This document shows, piece by piece, positions 43,816-54,188 of a DNA stretch of 64,000 nt. A program made the translations under genes and the position numbers. Each line of letters starts with the position of its first letter. Within the stretch, counting starts at the first letter, position 1. Source of the stretch: Leucobacter musarum subsp. musarum (GTDB taxonomy: Bacteria; Actinomycetota; Actinomycetes; Actinomycetales; Microbacteriaceae); NCBI RefSeq assembly GCF_001273845.1, contig NZ_JHBW01000087.1:806001-870000 (forward strand), written 5' to 3'. The notes beneath the pieces were generated by a model. It saw nothing but the letters and a program-made list of their open reading frames with translations. It was not told where the DNA came from and did no database searches.

Positions 43816-46800
43816 TCAGCTGGATGCGGGGGCGTCGGGCTCCAAGAGCGTGGTGAGCACGCGCGTCGTCCAAGCGACGATGTCGTTCTCGTCGCCGACG
43901 TGCTTCTGGCCCACGCCGGCGAGCGGGCTGCGCGATGACGCGGTACCACCGGGCAGCGGGATCTGCAGGCTCTCGGTCGCCTCAACGGTGCGTGAGCCCG
44001 GGTACATCCGGTTCATGCGCATGCGGCGCGAGTCGGGGAGCTTCACCGGTTCGATGCGCAGCGCCGGGCCCGCAGCGACGACCTTCGTCAGGCCGAGCCG
44101 CGAGGCGCGACGGCGCAGCGCCGAGACGGCGGCGAGCCGCTCGACCTCGGCGGGCGGCGCGCCGTATCGGTCGGTGAGTTCTTCGAGCACGAGCGCCACG
44201 TGTTCTTCGGGAGCCTGCGGGTGGGAGGCCGCCGAGAACTTCTGATACGCCTCGAGGCGCAGACGCTCGCTCTCGACGTACTCCTCGGGAATGTGGGCGT
44301 CGACCGGCAGTTCGAGCACGAGCTCGTGGGAACCGGCGACGTCTTCACCCTTAAACGTGCTGACGGCTTCGCCGATCATGCGCAGATACAGGTCGAAGCC
44401 GACACCGGCGATGTGGCCCGACTGCTCGCCGCCGAGCAAGTTGCCGGCGCCGCGCAACTCGAGGTCCTTCAGCGCGACCTGCATGCCTGCGCCGAGCTCG
44501 TTGTTCGTGGCGAGCGTGTCGAGGCGCTCATGCGCGTGCTCGGTGAGCGGCTTGTCGGGATCGTAGAGGAAGTAGGCGTAGGCGCGCTCGCGGCTGCGCC
44601 CGACACGACCGCGCAGCTGGTGCAGTTGGCTGAGACCGTACTTGTCGGCGGCATCGATGATGATCGTGTTGGCGTTCGCGATGTCGAGGCCGGTTTCGAT
44701 GATGGTGGTCGACACCAGCACGTCGAACTTGCGCTCCCAGAAGTCTTGCACGACCTGTTCGAGCTGGTGCTCGCTCAGCTTGCCGTGCGCCACGGCGACG
44801 CGGGCTTCGGGCACGAGTTCGGCGATCTGGTTCGCGATGCGCGTGATCGACTGGACCCGGTTGTGCACGAAGAACACCTGACCCTCGCGCAGCAGTTCTC
44901 GACGAATGGCGGCGGTGATCTGCTTGTCGCTGCGCGGACCGACGAACGTGAGGATCGGATGACGATCTTCTGGCGCGGTCGCGAGTGTCGACATTTCACG
45001 AATGCCGGTCACGGCCATCTCGAGCGTGCGCGGGATGGGCGTCGCGCTCATCGCGAGGATGTCGACGTTGGTCTTCAGCTTCTTGAGCGAGTCCTTGTGC
45101 TCGACGCCGAAACGCTGCTCCTCGTCAATGATGACGAGGCCGAGGTCTTTGTAGCGCACGCTCTCGGCCAGCAGCCGGTGGGTGCCAATGACGACGTCCA
45201 CGGTGCCGGCGGCAAGCCCGTCGAGGGTGTCGCGCGACTCTTTCTCGGTCTGGAATCGACTGAGCGGGCGCAGTCGCACGGGGAACCCGGCGAAGCGGTT
45301 CTGGAACGTCTCGAGATGCTGGTTCACGAGCAGCGTCGTCGGTACGAGCATCGCGACCTGCTTGCCGTCTTGCACCGCTTTGAACGCGGCACGCACCGCA
45401 ACCTCGGTCTTGCCGAAGCCGACGTCGCCCGCGATCAGGCGATCCATCGGAATCGACCGCTCCATGTCGCGCTTCACCTCGTCGATGGTGGTGAGCTGGT
45501 CGAGCGTCTCGGCGTACGGGAACGCTTCTTCGAGCTCGTGCTGCCACGGTGTGTCGGTGGAGAAGGCGAAGCCCTGGGATGCCACGCGCGCCGAATAGAG
45601 CTTCACCAGCTCGACGGCGATGTCGCGCACGGCCTTGCGCGCCTTCTTCTTCGCGGTCGCCCAGTCGCTGCCGCCCATCTTCGACAGGGCCGGGGCCTCG
45701 CCGCCGACGTACCGGGAGAGCTGATCGAGTTGATCGGTCGGCACGTACAGCTTGTCTTTCGGCATGTTGCGCTTGGTCGACGCGTACTCAAGCACCAGGT
45801 ACTCGCGCAGCGCCTTCGTCGCATCGCGCCCGATGCCGGTCGGCACCATCCGCTGCGTCAGCTCGACGAATTGGCCGATGCCGTGCGTCTCGTGCACGAC
45901 GTAGTCGCCCGGCACGAGCTTGAGCGGGTCGACGACATTCTTGCCGCGCCGTTTTGCGAGCTTCTGGCCGGCTGCCGCCTGCGCCCCGGCAGAGCGCCCG
46001 AAGAACTCGGCCTCGGTCGCGACGAGCAGGCGCGCTTCGCCGCTCTCGAAGCCTGACCAGGCGGTTCCGGCAACGAGGTAGACCACGCCGTCGTCGAGGG
46101 ACTCGGGCAGCTCATCGACGATGCGTGCGGCTGCGCCGGCCTCGGCCAGCACGTCGCGTGCGCGCTCCACGAGCCCGATGCCCTGTGCGGTGACGATCGC
46201 GTGCCAGCCGTCGCGCAGTCGCTCGCCGATGAGTCGAATCGCGGCACCGGTGGCTTCGCCGACCTGCGCCGGTCGCGGAAACACCCCGGCGTGCACGGCC
46301 AGCACCGACGGATCACTGGTCGACGCGACCGCGTCTGAGACAGCTTCGTCGCGCACGAAGTTGGAGACCGACCACCAGGGGCGCCCCGCTGAGGCGGCAC
46401 GCAGTTGGCCGATGGACAGCATGCCGCTGTCATCAACGGGCACCGGTGCGTCGGCACCCGCCGTTGCAGCCTGCCAGGCCGCCTCCAAGAACTCACGGTT
46501 CGTCTCGGCGAGGCTGACCGACCGGCTGGCCACGCGCTCTGGCGACGCGACGAGCACGGCGCCGCCCTCGGGCAGCAGTGCCGTCAGCGGCGAGACGCCA
46601 GGAAGCAGCTGCGGCAGCAGGCTCTCCATGCCCTCGACCGGGATGCCCTGACTGATCTTTTCGAGGAGCGAGCTGAGCGCCGGAAACTGCGGCAGGAGCT
46701 CGGCCGCTCGCGCACGCACGTCGGGAGTGAGCAGCAGCTCACGAGCCGGCCACAACTCGATACCGGGCAAGGGGTCGCCGGCACTGCGCTGATCTGAGAC

Positions 46801-47442
46801 CGCGAAGCGCTTGATCTGATCGACTTCGTCGCCGAAGAAGTCGACGCGCACGGCCTGTTCGGCCGTCGGTGGGAAGACGTCGAGGATGCCGCCGCGCACG
46901 GCGAACTCGCCACGACGCGTGACCATGTCGACGCGGGTGTACGCCGCATCGACGAGACCGCGCGCCACCGATTCGAGGCCGTCGGAATCGGTGCCAGCGG
47001 TGAGCACGATCGGTGAAGCCGCGGCCGCGTGCGGCGACACTGGCTGCAGCGCAGCGCGCACCGAGGCCACCACGATGAGCGGAACCTCACCGGTGTGCTC
47101 ACGCAGGAGGCGCAGAGCGGCGGCACGACGACCCACCGTTTCAGCGCTCGGGCTGAGCCGCTCGTGCGGCAGCGTCTCCCAGGCGGGGAATTCTGTGGCG
47201 ACGGCGTCGGGCACGAGCGATGCGAGCGCGCTGCGGAGTGCGTCGGCCTCGCGGCTGGTCGCGGCGATGACGAGCAGTGCGCCGCGATCGCCCCCGGCAC
47301 GGCGTCGGCGCAGCATGCCCGCGATCAGCGGGGCACGCAGCCCCTCCACGACAGAGAGCTCAACATCGGAGCCGCTCGCATCGAGCGCGGTGGAGAACGA
47401 CGCCGATGCCTCGAGCAGGTGATCGAGTCCCCGCAGCGTCAC
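43816..47442 (-). CDS. mfd: Transcription-repair coupling factor Mfd
   Basis: A 1208-residue protein with the full Mfd plan: UvrB-like N-terminal region binding UvrA (residues 1-400), the RNA-polymerase-interacting domain beginning [19 protein letters not shown], RecG-like translocase motifs with Walker [19 protein letters not shown] and DEEQ in [20 protein letters not shown], then a C-terminal TRCF domain. It removes stalled RNA polymerase at lesions and recruits excision repair. The GTG start overlaps the pth stop (GTGA), showing coupling. Confidence 0.98.
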   Translation of the reverse strand: MTLRGLDHLLEASASFSTALDASGSDVELSVVEGLRAPLIAGMLRRRRAGGDRGALLVIAATSREADALRSALASLVPDAVATEFPAWETLPHERLSPSAETVGRRAAALRLLREHTGEVPLIVVASVRAALQPVSPHAAAASPIVLTAGTDSDGLESVARGLVDAAYTRVDMVTRRGEFAVRGGILDVFPPTAEQAVRVDFFGDEVDQIKRFAVSDQRSAGDPLPGIELWPARELLLTPDVRARAAELLPQFPALSSLLEKISQGIPVEGMESLLPQLLPGVSPLTALLPEGGAVLVASPERVASRSVSLAETNREFLEAAWQAATAGADAPVPVDDSGMLSIGQLRAASAGRPWWSVSNFVRDEAVSDAVASTSDPSVLAVHAGVFPRPAQVGEATGAAIRLIGERLRDGWHAIVTAQGIGLVERARDVLAEAGAAARIVDELPESLDDGVVYLVAGTAWSGFESGEARLLVATEAEFFGRSAGAQAAAGQKLAKRRGKNVVDPLKLVPGDYVVHETHGIGQFVELTQRMVPTGIGRDATKALREYLVLEYASTKRNMPKDKLYVPTDQLDQLSRYVGGEAPALSKMGGSDWATAKKKARKAVRDIAVELVKLYSARVASQGFAFSTDTPWQHELEEAFPYAETLDQLTTIDEVKRDMERSIPMDRLIAGDVGFGKTEVAVRAAFKAVQDGKQVAMLVPTTLLVNQHLETFQNRFAGFPVRLRPLSRFQTEKESRDTLDGLAAGTVDVVIGTHRLLAESVRYKDLGLVIIDEEQRFGVEHKDSLKKLKTNVDILAMSATPIPRTLEMAVTGIREMSTLATAPEDRHPILTFVGPRSDKQITAAIRRELLREGQVFFVHNRVQSITRIANQIAELVPEARVAVAHGKLSEHQLEQVVQDFWERKFDVLVSTTIIETGLDIANANTIIIDAADKYGLSQLHQLRGRVGRSRERAYAYFLYDPDKPLTEHAHERLDTLATNNELGAGMQVALKDLELRGAGNLLGGEQSGHIAGVGFDLYLRMIGEAVSTFKGEDVAGSHELVLELPVDAHIPEEYVESERLRLEAYQKFSAASHPQAPEEHVALVLEELTDRYGAPPAEVERLAAVSALRRRASRLGLTKVVAAGPALRIEPVKLPDSRRMRMNRMYPGSRTVEATESLQIPLPGGTASSRSPLAGVGQKHVGDENDIVAWTTRVLTTLLEPDAPASS

Positions 47443-48065
47443 TGCGCGCTCCGGCTGTGGAATCGCTGCTGTGCGGCGAGCAAGCCCTCATCGACGAGCG
47501 CTTCCGCGGCGTCTGCCGCATCTTCGAGCAGCACCCCGAGGTTTGCCCGCTCGGACGTGCCGAACGGCTTCAACACGAAATCTGCCGGGTCTTGCTGCCC
47601 CGGAGGCCGGCCGATGCCGATGCGCACGCGAAGAAACTCGGGCGTCGCGAGCGCCTTCGCGATGTCGCGGAGCCCGTTGTGACCGCCGTGGCCGCCGCCC
47701 TGCTTGAGCTTCACGGTGTCGAACGGGAGGTCGAGTTCGTCGTGCAGCACGATCACGCGCTCGGCGGGCACACCGAAGTACTTCGCGAGCGCGGAGGTCG
47801 GGCCGCCCGACGTGTTCATGTACCCGTTCGACTTGGCGAGCACGAGCTTGGGGCCACCGGGGCGCACGCGCCCCTCGGCGACGCGCGAACCGGTGCGGTG
47901 CGCCGAGAACCTGCCGCCGATGCGACCGGCAAGGACGTCGAGGGCCATCTGGCCGACGTTGTGCCGAGTGGCCTCGTATTTGGCCCCCGGGTTGCCGAGA
48001 CCCACGACGAGCCAGCTGTCATCGGACACGTGATCCTCTGCTTTCTTTCGCTTTCGCCAAAACAT
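47439..48065 (-). CDS. pth: Peptidyl-tRNA hydrolase
   Basis: A 208-residue Pth: VVGLGNPGAKYEATRHNVGQM with the catalytic His after the R-H-N, LAKSNGYMNTSG, HDELDLPFDTVKLKQGGGHGGHNGLRDI and RVRIGIGRP. It releases peptides from prematurely dropped peptidyl-tRNA. ATG 48065 follows GAGGGGA and gives a 14-residue basic leader; a shorter start at the later GTG is also possible. Codirectional after rplY, in the usual rplY-pth order. Confidence 0.96.
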   Translation of the reverse strand: MFWRKRKKAEDHVSDDSWLVVGLGNPGAKYEATRHNVGQMALDVLAGRIGGRFSAHRTGSRVAEGRVRPGGPKLVLAKSNGYMNTSGGPTSALAKYFGVPAERVIVLHDELDLPFDTVKLKQGGGHGGHNGLRDIAKALATPEFLRVRIGIGRPPGQQDPADFVLKPFGTSERANLGVLLEDAADAAEALVDEGLLAAQQRFHSRSAQ

Positions 48066-48123
48066 TCGTTCCCCTCTCGGCACCCATCTTCGCAGGCGCC
48101 TCCGACATTCACGGAGAAACGAA

Positions 48124-48165
48124 CGGCCCGCCGGTCGGCGACGCATCGCCGAGCCGACGGGCCCG
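48124..48165 (-). terminator. Hairpin after rplY
   Basis: TCGGCGA (48135-48141) pairs with TCGCCGA (48146-48152) and an outer GGCCCG/CGGGCC pairing extends the stem with a bulge, between rplY and pth. Probably attenuates rather than stops transcription into pth. Confidence 0.6.
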
Positions 48166-48179
48166 TATTCGAGAGGAGA

Positions 48180-48767
48180 TTACTCCGCTGCGGCTTCCTC
48201 AGCCGACTCCTCGTCGTCAGCAGCCGCGCCGCGGGGCACGACGACGTTCACGATGAGCTGCTCGGGATCGCCCAGCAGGGTGGCGCCCTTCGGGAGCTCG
48301 ATGGCACCGGCGAGCACCTGAGCGCCCTCTTCGAGGCCCTCGACGCTGACCTCGATGTGCTCGGGGATGGAGGTCGCGGGGACGCTGAGGTGCAGGGTGT
48401 TGAGCTCTTGCAGCGCGTTGGTGCCCGAGAACGACTCACCGGTGACGTGCACGGGAACCTCGACGTCGACCGTCTCGCCCTTCTTCACGACGATGAGGTC
48501 GACGTGCTCGATGATCTGGCGCACCGGATCCTTCTGCACGTCCTTGACGAGCACGAGCTGGTTCTTGCCCGCGATGTCAAGCTCGATGATCGCGTTCTTC
48601 TGACGCAGGATCAGGCTCAGCGGGTGGGTGTCGATCGACACGTGGATCGGCTCCGTGCCGTGGCCGTACACCACTGCGGGGGTCTGGCCGGCAGCGCGGA
48701 GCTTGCGTGCAGCGCCCTTGCCGAAGTTGTCGCGTGCGTGGCCGACGAGCTGGTTGGTCTCGCTCAT
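48180..48767 (-). CDS. rplY: 50S ribosomal protein L25/Ctc
   Basis: A 195-residue long-form L25 (TL5/Ctc type): N-terminal 5S-rRNA-binding domain with KGAARKLRAAGQTPAVVYG and KDVQKDPVRQIIEHVDLIVV, followed by a C-terminal beta domain and an acidic Ala/Glu tail (DDEESAEEAAAE). ATG 48767 follows AAGGAG. Long forms double as general stress proteins in Gram-positives. Upstream of pth-mfd. Confidence 0.95.
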   Translation of the reverse strand: MSETNQLVGHARDNFGKGAARKLRAAGQTPAVVYGHGTEPIHVSIDTHPLSLILRQKNAIIELDIAGKNQLVLVKDVQKDPVRQIIEHVDLIVVKKGETVDVEVPVHVTGESFSGTNALQELNTLHLSVPATSIPEHIEVSVEGLEEGAQVLAGAIELPKGATLLGDPEQLIVNVVVPRGAAADDEESAEEAAAE

Positions 48768-48928
48768 ATTGATATCTCCTTGCGGGCTCTCGCCCAATGA
48801 GGGCGGTCTGGCCGCCGGAATTGGTGTCTCGCACTTGCGTAGCTACGCAGCAAGATGGCCCGCTGAGGCAGTCCGTCCCGCGTCGATCACGGGCTCGAAG
48901 GCCCCTCGCCGAAGTACAGCCACCGAGT

Positions 48929-49768
48929 CTACACCATGGTTTCCGACCGACCGGCCCGCTGCGGCGCGAGGTCGGCACGCGATGCACTCGGTGCCGCGGC
49001 GCGGCCGTGGATGCGGGTCGACAGCGATTTCGCCGCGGCACGCACTTCTGCCGCCAGGCCTGCCGCGACCTCGGGCGCCACGCCCGCTGCAGGATAGGTC
49101 ACTGCGATGGCGGCCACCGGCCACCCCCGGTGGTCGAGCACCGGCACTCCGATCGACGAGAGACCGGCGGTCACCGACCCCTCCTCCAATGCGTAGCCGC
49201 GCGTCGTCGTCGCGTCGAGCACGCTGCGGAGTCGGGAATAGCGGTCAATCCCGTCCGGGTCGTCGTGCCGATGCACGAACGCTTCGCGGTCAGGGAAGAG
49301 GGCGCGCACCTGTGCCTTCGGCAGCGCCGCGAGAATGGCGCGGCCGCTTGCGGTGAGCTGCATGGGCAGTCGCACGTCGACGTCGGTCACGAGCGGCGGC
49401 GACCCGGGAGCCCGCTCCTCGACGACGTAGAGCACATCCCGCCCGTGGGGAACGGCGAGGTGGCCGCTGAGCCGCACCCGATCGACGAGTGCGGCCAGCA
49501 ACGGGCGCCCGATGCGGGCGAGCGGCTCCTGGCGCTCGTACGCAGAGCTCAGCTCGACCGCGGCGATGCCGAGGCCGTACCGTCGCTCCTCGGGGAGGTG
49601 CATGACGAACCCGTGCTCCTGCAGTGTGTCGAGCAGGTGATACACCGTCGACCGCGGCAGGTCGAGCTGCCCGGCGATCATGCTCGCTGCGAGCGGTCCG
49701 CGCGAGCTCGCGAGCAGTCTGAGGATGCGCAGCGTGTGATCGGCTGCGGGAACCTTCGGCGTCACCAT
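48929..49768 (-). CDS. IclR-family regulator, probably of the hut genes
   Basis: A 279-residue regulator. Residues 8-70 are the IclR winged helix (LRILRLLASSRGPLAASMIAG, LPRSTVYHLLDTLQEHGFV) and residues 80-255 the effector domain (LTASGRAILAALP, GVAPEVAAGLAAEVRAAAKSL-type ending). It lies 34 bases downstream of hutH on the same strand, so it is probably cotranscribed and controls histidine breakdown; the effector is likely histidine or urocanate by context only. Confidence 0.88.
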   Translation of the reverse strand: MVTPKVPAADHTLRILRLLASSRGPLAASMIAGQLDLPRSTVYHLLDTLQEHGFVMHLPEERRYGLGIAAVELSSAYERQEPLARIGRPLLAALVDRVRLSGHLAVPHGRDVLYVVEERAPGSPPLVTDVDVRLPMQLTASGRAILAALPKAQVRALFPDREAFVHRHDDPDGIDRYSRLRSVLDATTTRGYALEEGSVTAGLSSIGVPVLDHRGWPVAAIAVTYPAAGVAPEVAAGLAAEVRAAAKSLSTRIHGRAAAPSASRADLAPQRAGRSETMV

Positions 49769-49802
49769 CTCCGCAGCCTATCCCCCGCAGCCGTGCCCGA
49801 CC

Positions 49803-51377
49803 TCACTCGAGCGGCGCGCCGAGCGCTCCGGCGACGGCGGCCGTGACCCGGCCGTTCGCCACGAATCCGTGGGCCGCGGTGATCGTCGGCGACAGGAACG
49901 TGTCGGTTTCGGGCGCGGGAATGCTGGTGCGGAACAGCGCGTGCACGGCCGCGGTCGCGGGCGCGGGATCGCCACCCCCGGCGAGCGCCCGGAAGTCGAG
50001 CGCACGGGTCGACGCGAGCAGCTCGATGCTGAGCACGCGCGCGAGCCCGTCGATCGCACGACGCAGTTTGCGCCCAGCGGCCCACCCCATCGAGACATGA
50101 TCCTCTTGCATGGCCGATGACGGAATCGAATCGACGGAGGCGGGTGCGGCGAGACGCTTGAGCTCGGAGACGATGCCGGCCGCCGTGTACTGCGCGATCA
50201 TGAGGCCCGAGTCGAGCCCGGCGTCGGCCGCGAGGAACGGCGGCAGACCGTGGTTGCGCGCAACATCGAGGAAACGGTCAGTGCGTCGCTCCGAGATGCT
50301 CGCGACGTCGGCGACGGCGATCGCGAGGAAGTCGAGCACGTAGGCGACCGGAGCGCCGTGGAAGTTGCCGTTCGATTCGACGCGGCCGTCGGCCAGCACT
50401 ACCGGGTTGTCGACCGCAGAGACGAGTTCGACGCCGGCAACGCGTGCGGCGTAGGCCGCGGTATCGCGCGCCGCTCCGTGCACCTGCGGAGCGCAGCGCA
50501 GTGAGTAGGCGTCTTGCACCCGCGTGAACTCGTCGTCGCGCGGGCGCTGCACGAGATGGGAGCCTTCGAGTACCCGACGCATATTGTGGGCGGCACTCGC
50601 CTGCCCCGGGTGAGGACGGAGGGCCTGCAGGTCGGCGGCGAACACCGCGTCGGTGCCGGTGAGCCCCTCGACGGAGGCAGCAGCAGCGATGTCGGCAACG
50701 GTGAGCAGCTGCGCGAGATCGGTCAGCGCCAAGCAGAGCATGCCGAGCATGCCGTCGGTGCCGTTGATCAGCGCGAGCCCCTCCTTCTCGGCGAGCACGA
50801 GCGGAGTGATCCCCGCTGCGGCGAGCGCATCGGCCGCGGCGACCGGAGTGCTGTCGGCGTCCGCGGAGGTGCGCACGTCACCCTCGCCCATGAGCGTGAG
50901 GGCGCAGTGCGCGAGCGGGCTGAGGTCGCCGGAGCAGCCGAGCGACCCGTACTCGTGGACCACCGGCGTGATGCCGGCATTCAGGATCGCCGCGTAGGTC
51001 TCGACGACGGCGACGCGCACGCCCGTGCGGCCGCTGGCCAGTGTGTTCAGACGCAGCAGCATCAGCGCGCGCACGACCTCGCGCTCGACATGGTCGCCGG
51101 TGCCCGCCGCGTGTGAGCGGATGAGGCTGCGCTGCAACTGCTGCCGCTTCTCGACGGGAATCTGCACGTTCGCGAGCGCCCCGAATCCGGTCGAAACGCC
51201 GTAGTGGGGGCGCGTGTCATCGGCAAGCTTCTCGATCACGCGGCGGCTCTCATCGACACGGGCGATCGCCTCGGGAGCGATCTCGACCGGCGCATCGTGA
51301 CGGGCGACCGCGACGACGTCGGCGATGGTCAGGGGGGCGGCGCCGAGAACGACGGCGGGTGCAGCGTGATCAGTCAT
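49803..51377 (-). CDS. hutH: Histidine ammonia-lyase
   Basis: A 524-residue MIO-type lyase. The cofactor-forming tripeptide is Cys148-Ser149-Gly150 in GSLGCSGDLSPLAHCAL, where most lyases have Ala-Ser-Gly; the Cys variant is, as I recall, usual in actinobacterial HutH. Other marks are YGVSTGFGALANV with the catalytic Tyr, and PQVHGAARDT. It converts histidine to urocanate and ammonia. Divergent from hutG, with probable operators between. Confidence 0.95.
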   Translation of the reverse strand: MTDHAAPAVVLGAAPLTIADVVAVARHDAPVEIAPEAIARVDESRRVIEKLADDTRPHYGVSTGFGALANVQIPVEKRQQLQRSLIRSHAAGTGDHVEREVVRALMLLRLNTLASGRTGVRVAVVETYAAILNAGITPVVHEYGSLGCSGDLSPLAHCALTLMGEGDVRTSADADSTPVAAADALAAAGITPLVLAEKEGLALINGTDGMLGMLCLALTDLAQLLTVADIAAAASVEGLTGTDAVFAADLQALRPHPGQASAAHNMRRVLEGSHLVQRPRDDEFTRVQDAYSLRCAPQVHGAARDTAAYAARVAGVELVSAVDNPVVLADGRVESNGNFHGAPVAYVLDFLAIAVADVASISERRTDRFLDVARNHGLPPFLAADAGLDSGLMIAQYTAAGIVSELKRLAAPASVDSIPSSAMQEDHVSMGWAAGRKLRRAIDGLARVLSIELLASTRALDFRALAGGGDPAPATAAVHALFRTSIPAPETDTFLSPTITAAHGFVANGRVTAAVAGALGAPLE

Positions 51378-51431
51378 GGATCGATCTCAGCGCACTCGCG
51401 ACCCAGCGACCACTGGATCGCGTGGGTGCGT

Positions 51432-51482
51432 GTCCGGGATTCCGGACAAATTGGTCGAAAGGGCCGATCTGGGATCCCGGAC
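51432..51482. promoter_or_regulatory. Candidate hut operator sites
   Basis: In the 241-base divergent spacer of hutH and hutG: the palindrome GTCCGG-gatt-CCGGAC (51432-51447), and 24 bases later GGGATCCCGGAC (51471-51482), which repeats the right part GGGATTCCGGAC (51436-51447) with one change and holds the palindrome GGGATCCC. Two related sites on one face suggest binding of the IclR-type regulator; inference. Confidence 0.55.
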
Positions 51483-51618
51483 GGGCGATTTCGCTCGGCC
51501 GATGCGTGGCGCGTGCCCCAAACGGCACACTGGGGTCAGCATCCCCGCGACGGCGCCACGATCCGCAACGATACCGATCGAGCGCCCGCACGAACCGATC
51601 GATCTTCCGAGGAGTCCC

Positions 51619-52569
51619 ATGGCCGCCACCCTGTCGCACGATCCGCTCTGGCCCCGCACCGGTGCCTGGCCCGTCAGCGCTGCCGCGGATACCGGGCCGA
51701 TCGACCTCGCGATCATTGGCGTGCCGACATCGCGCACCTCGCTGTCGCCCTCGAACGCGCACGAGACCCCCGCGGCGATCCGCGAGGCGATCCGGCGCTA
51801 CTCCGGTCATGTCGTCGCCCCCGGAGCACCGCATCGTCGCGGCTCCGAGTCACAGCTCGTGCTCGACGAGGCACTCACCATCGTCGACGCCGGCGATTGC
51901 ACCGACCCCGACACCGAGGCCGGTGAGCAGTCGGCCGCCTCGATGGTCGCAGCGCTCGCCGAGCGCGCCGCACTCGTCGTCGCGCTCGGCGGCGACAATG
52001 CACTCACCGTGCCGGCTGCGCTCGGCATCGCCGAAACCTCGCTCGGCACCGCCGGTCTGATCACGTTCGACGCCCACCACGATCTGCGTGATGGGCGCAG
52101 CAACGGCTCGCCTGTGCGCCGCCTCATCGAAGCGGGTCTCGACCCGCAGCGCATCGTGCAGATCGGCATCGCCGACTTCGCGAACTCCCGGGCCTACCGT
52201 GAACGGGCGCAGCAGCTCGGCATCACGGTGATCCACCGCGATGAGCTCCACGAGCGACCGATGCGCGACGTCGTCGCCGAAGCCCTCGAGATCGCCGGCG
52301 CCGGTGGCGGCCCGATCCATGTCGACCTCGATGTCGACGTTTGCGACCGCTCGGTGGCGCCCGGCTGCCCGGCGTCGATTCCCGGAGGCCTCCAAGCCCA
52401 CGAGCTGCGCACGGCGACCCGGCTGCTCGCCGCAGACGATCGCGTCCGCGGCATCGACATCGCCGAGGTCGATGCGACCGCAGACGCACCTGACGGCCGA
52501 ACCGTGCGACTCGCCGCTCTGCTCGTGCTCGAGGCTGCCGCCGGCCTCGCCCGCCGACTCGGACGCTGA
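51619..52569 (+). CDS. hutG: Formimidoylglutamase (arginase/agmatinase family)
   Basis: A 316-residue ureohydrolase. The Mn ligands are in VALGGDNALT (aligned to the family GGDH), FDAHHDLRDG and DLDVDVCDR. In the hut locus this family member hydrolyses N-formimino-glutamate to glutamate and formamide. The GGDN in place of GGDH is the typical variant of actinobacterial HutG-like proteins as I know them. ATG 51619 follows GAGGAG; the open frame upstream is not supported. Divergent from hutH and followed by a permease. Confidence 0.88.
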   Translation: MAATLSHDPLWPRTGAWPVSAAADTGPIDLAIIGVPTSRTSLSPSNAHETPAAIREAIRRYSGHVVAPGAPHRRGSESQLVLDEALTIVDAGDCTDPDTEAGEQSAASMVAALAERAALVVALGGDNALTVPAALGIAETSLGTAGLITFDAHHDLRDGRSNGSPVRRLIEAGLDPQRIVQIGIADFANSRAYRERAQQLGITVIHRDELHERPMRDVVAEALEIAGAGGGPIHVDLDVDVCDRSVAPGCPASIPGGLQAHELRTATRLLAADDRVRGIDIAEVDATADAPDGRTVRLAALLVLEAAAGLARRLGR

Positions 52570-52708
52570 CCGGCTCAGTCCCGCCCGCAGCTCAGCGCCT
52601 GAAGCGCACCACCCGACCCGCACGACCTCCGCCGATGCCCACCGGCGTCGCGGGGCGCGCCGTCGCGCCCGATTTCTCCCCTCCGTTCAACGACGAAAGG
52701 ATGATGCC

Positions 52709-54184
52709 ATGACCGTTCCGGCACCCGCATCGACCACCACCGCCGATCCCACGCCCGACCAGTCGGGTTCGCACTCGGGCCTGCAGCGCGGGCTGACGGC
52801 GCGCCACATCCGTTTCATGGCGCTCGGTTCGGCCATCGGCACCGGGCTCTTCATGGGATCGTCGGGAGCGATTCAGACAGCTGGGCCTGCCGTGCTGCTG
52901 GCCTACGTGATCGGCGGCGCGGCGGTCTTCATGGTGATGCGCGCGCTCGGTGAGATGGTCGTGCGCCACCCCGTCTCCGGTTCGTTCGGGCAATACGCCT
53001 CTCGATACATCCACCCGTACGCCGGGTTCCTGGTCGGGTGGACGTTCGCCTTCGAGATGTTCCTCGTCGCGGTCTTCGACGCCACCGCTATCGGCGTCTA
53101 CATGCGATTCTGGTTCCCCGACGTCTCGCAGTGGGTGTGGGTGCTCGCGGTCGTCTGCTTCATCGCCGCGATCAACCTCATCGGCGTCAAGGTCTTCGGG
53201 GAGCTCGAGTTCTGGTTCGCGCTCATAAAGATCGTCGCGATCATCGCCCTCATCGTTGCCGGCATCGGCATCATCCTGTTCGGATTCGGTGCCGCCGGCC
53301 ACGACCAGATGGGGCCGCAGAATCTCGTCGATCACGGCGGGTTCCTGCCGCACGGCGTGTGGGGGCTCCTCGCCTCTTTCACGATCGTGATGTTCGCCTT
53401 CGGGGGCATCGAGATCATCGGTGTCACCGCCGGAGAGGCGCAGAACCCGAAGCAGGTGCTGCCGAAGGCGATCAACTCGGTGCCCGTGCGCATCCTGCTC
53501 TTCTACGTGCTGACGCTCGGCGTGATCATGTGCATTCAGCCCTGGGTTGAGCTGACCGGCGAGACGAGCCCCTTCGTCTCCATCTTCGAGTCCGTCGGCT
53601 TCCAGGCCGCGGCAGCGGTCTTCAACGTCGTACTCATCACCGCCGCGCTCTCGGCGATGAACGCCGATATCTTCGGCGCCGGACGCATGCTGCACGGGCT
53701 CGCCGAGCAAGGCCAGGCCCCGCGCTCGTTCACGCGGACCACGCGCACCGGCGTGCCGATCATGACCGTCATCACCATGGTGATCGGCCTGCTTGTCGGC
53801 GTCGTGCTCAACTATTTCTACCCCGATCAGGTGCTGTTCCTGCTCGGCGCGCTCGCGACCTTCGCGACGGTGCTGGTCTGGCTGGTGATCCTCGTCGCCC
53901 ACATCCGCATGAAGGCCGAGATCGCCCGCGACCGTAGGCTGCCGAGCGAGTTTCCCGTGCCGCTGTGGCCGGTGGCCTCATGGCTCACGGTCGGATTCAT
54001 CGTGTTCGTGATCGTGATGGTCGGCATCGTGCCCGAGTCTCGGCCGGCGCTCTGGGTGGGGCTGATCTGGGTCGCCGCGCTGACCGCGTGCTACCTGCTC
54101 TTCGTGCGCGGCTCCGGCCGACGGCCGCACCAGCTCGTCGACCGTACCGAGCCCATCGCCATCGCTTCGACGCCCGAGCGCTGA
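52709..54184 (+). CDS. Histidine permease, HutT/ProY-like (APC family)
   Basis: A 491-residue transporter with 12 membrane segments. LQRGLTARHIRFMALGSAIGT, GGAAVFMVMRALGEMVV, VSGSFGQYASRYIHPYAGF and GVKVFGELEFWFALIKI closely follow Pseudomonas HutT and E. coli ProY. With hutH and hutG adjacent, histidine is the likely substrate. ATG 52709 follows GAAAGGA. Separated from hutG by 139 bases. Ends four bases before the convergent ung gene. Confidence 0.88.
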   Translation: MTVPAPASTTTADPTPDQSGSHSGLQRGLTARHIRFMALGSAIGTGLFMGSSGAIQTAGPAVLLAYVIGGAAVFMVMRALGEMVVRHPVSGSFGQYASRYIHPYAGFLVGWTFAFEMFLVAVFDATAIGVYMRFWFPDVSQWVWVLAVVCFIAAINLIGVKVFGELEFWFALIKIVAIIALIVAGIGIILFGFGAAGHDQMGPQNLVDHGGFLPHGVWGLLASFTIVMFAFGGIEIIGVTAGEAQNPKQVLPKAINSVPVRILLFYVLTLGVIMCIQPWVELTGETSPFVSIFESVGFQAAAAVFNVVLITAALSAMNADIFGAGRMLHGLAEQGQAPRSFTRTTRTGVPIMTVITMVIGLLVGVVLNYFYPDQVLFLLGALATFATVLVWLVILVAHIRMKAEIARDRRLPSEFPVPLWPVASWLTVGFIVFVIVMVGIVPESRPALWVGLIWVAALTACYLLFVRGSGRRPHQLVDRTEPIAIASTPER

Positions 54185-54188
54185 GCCG

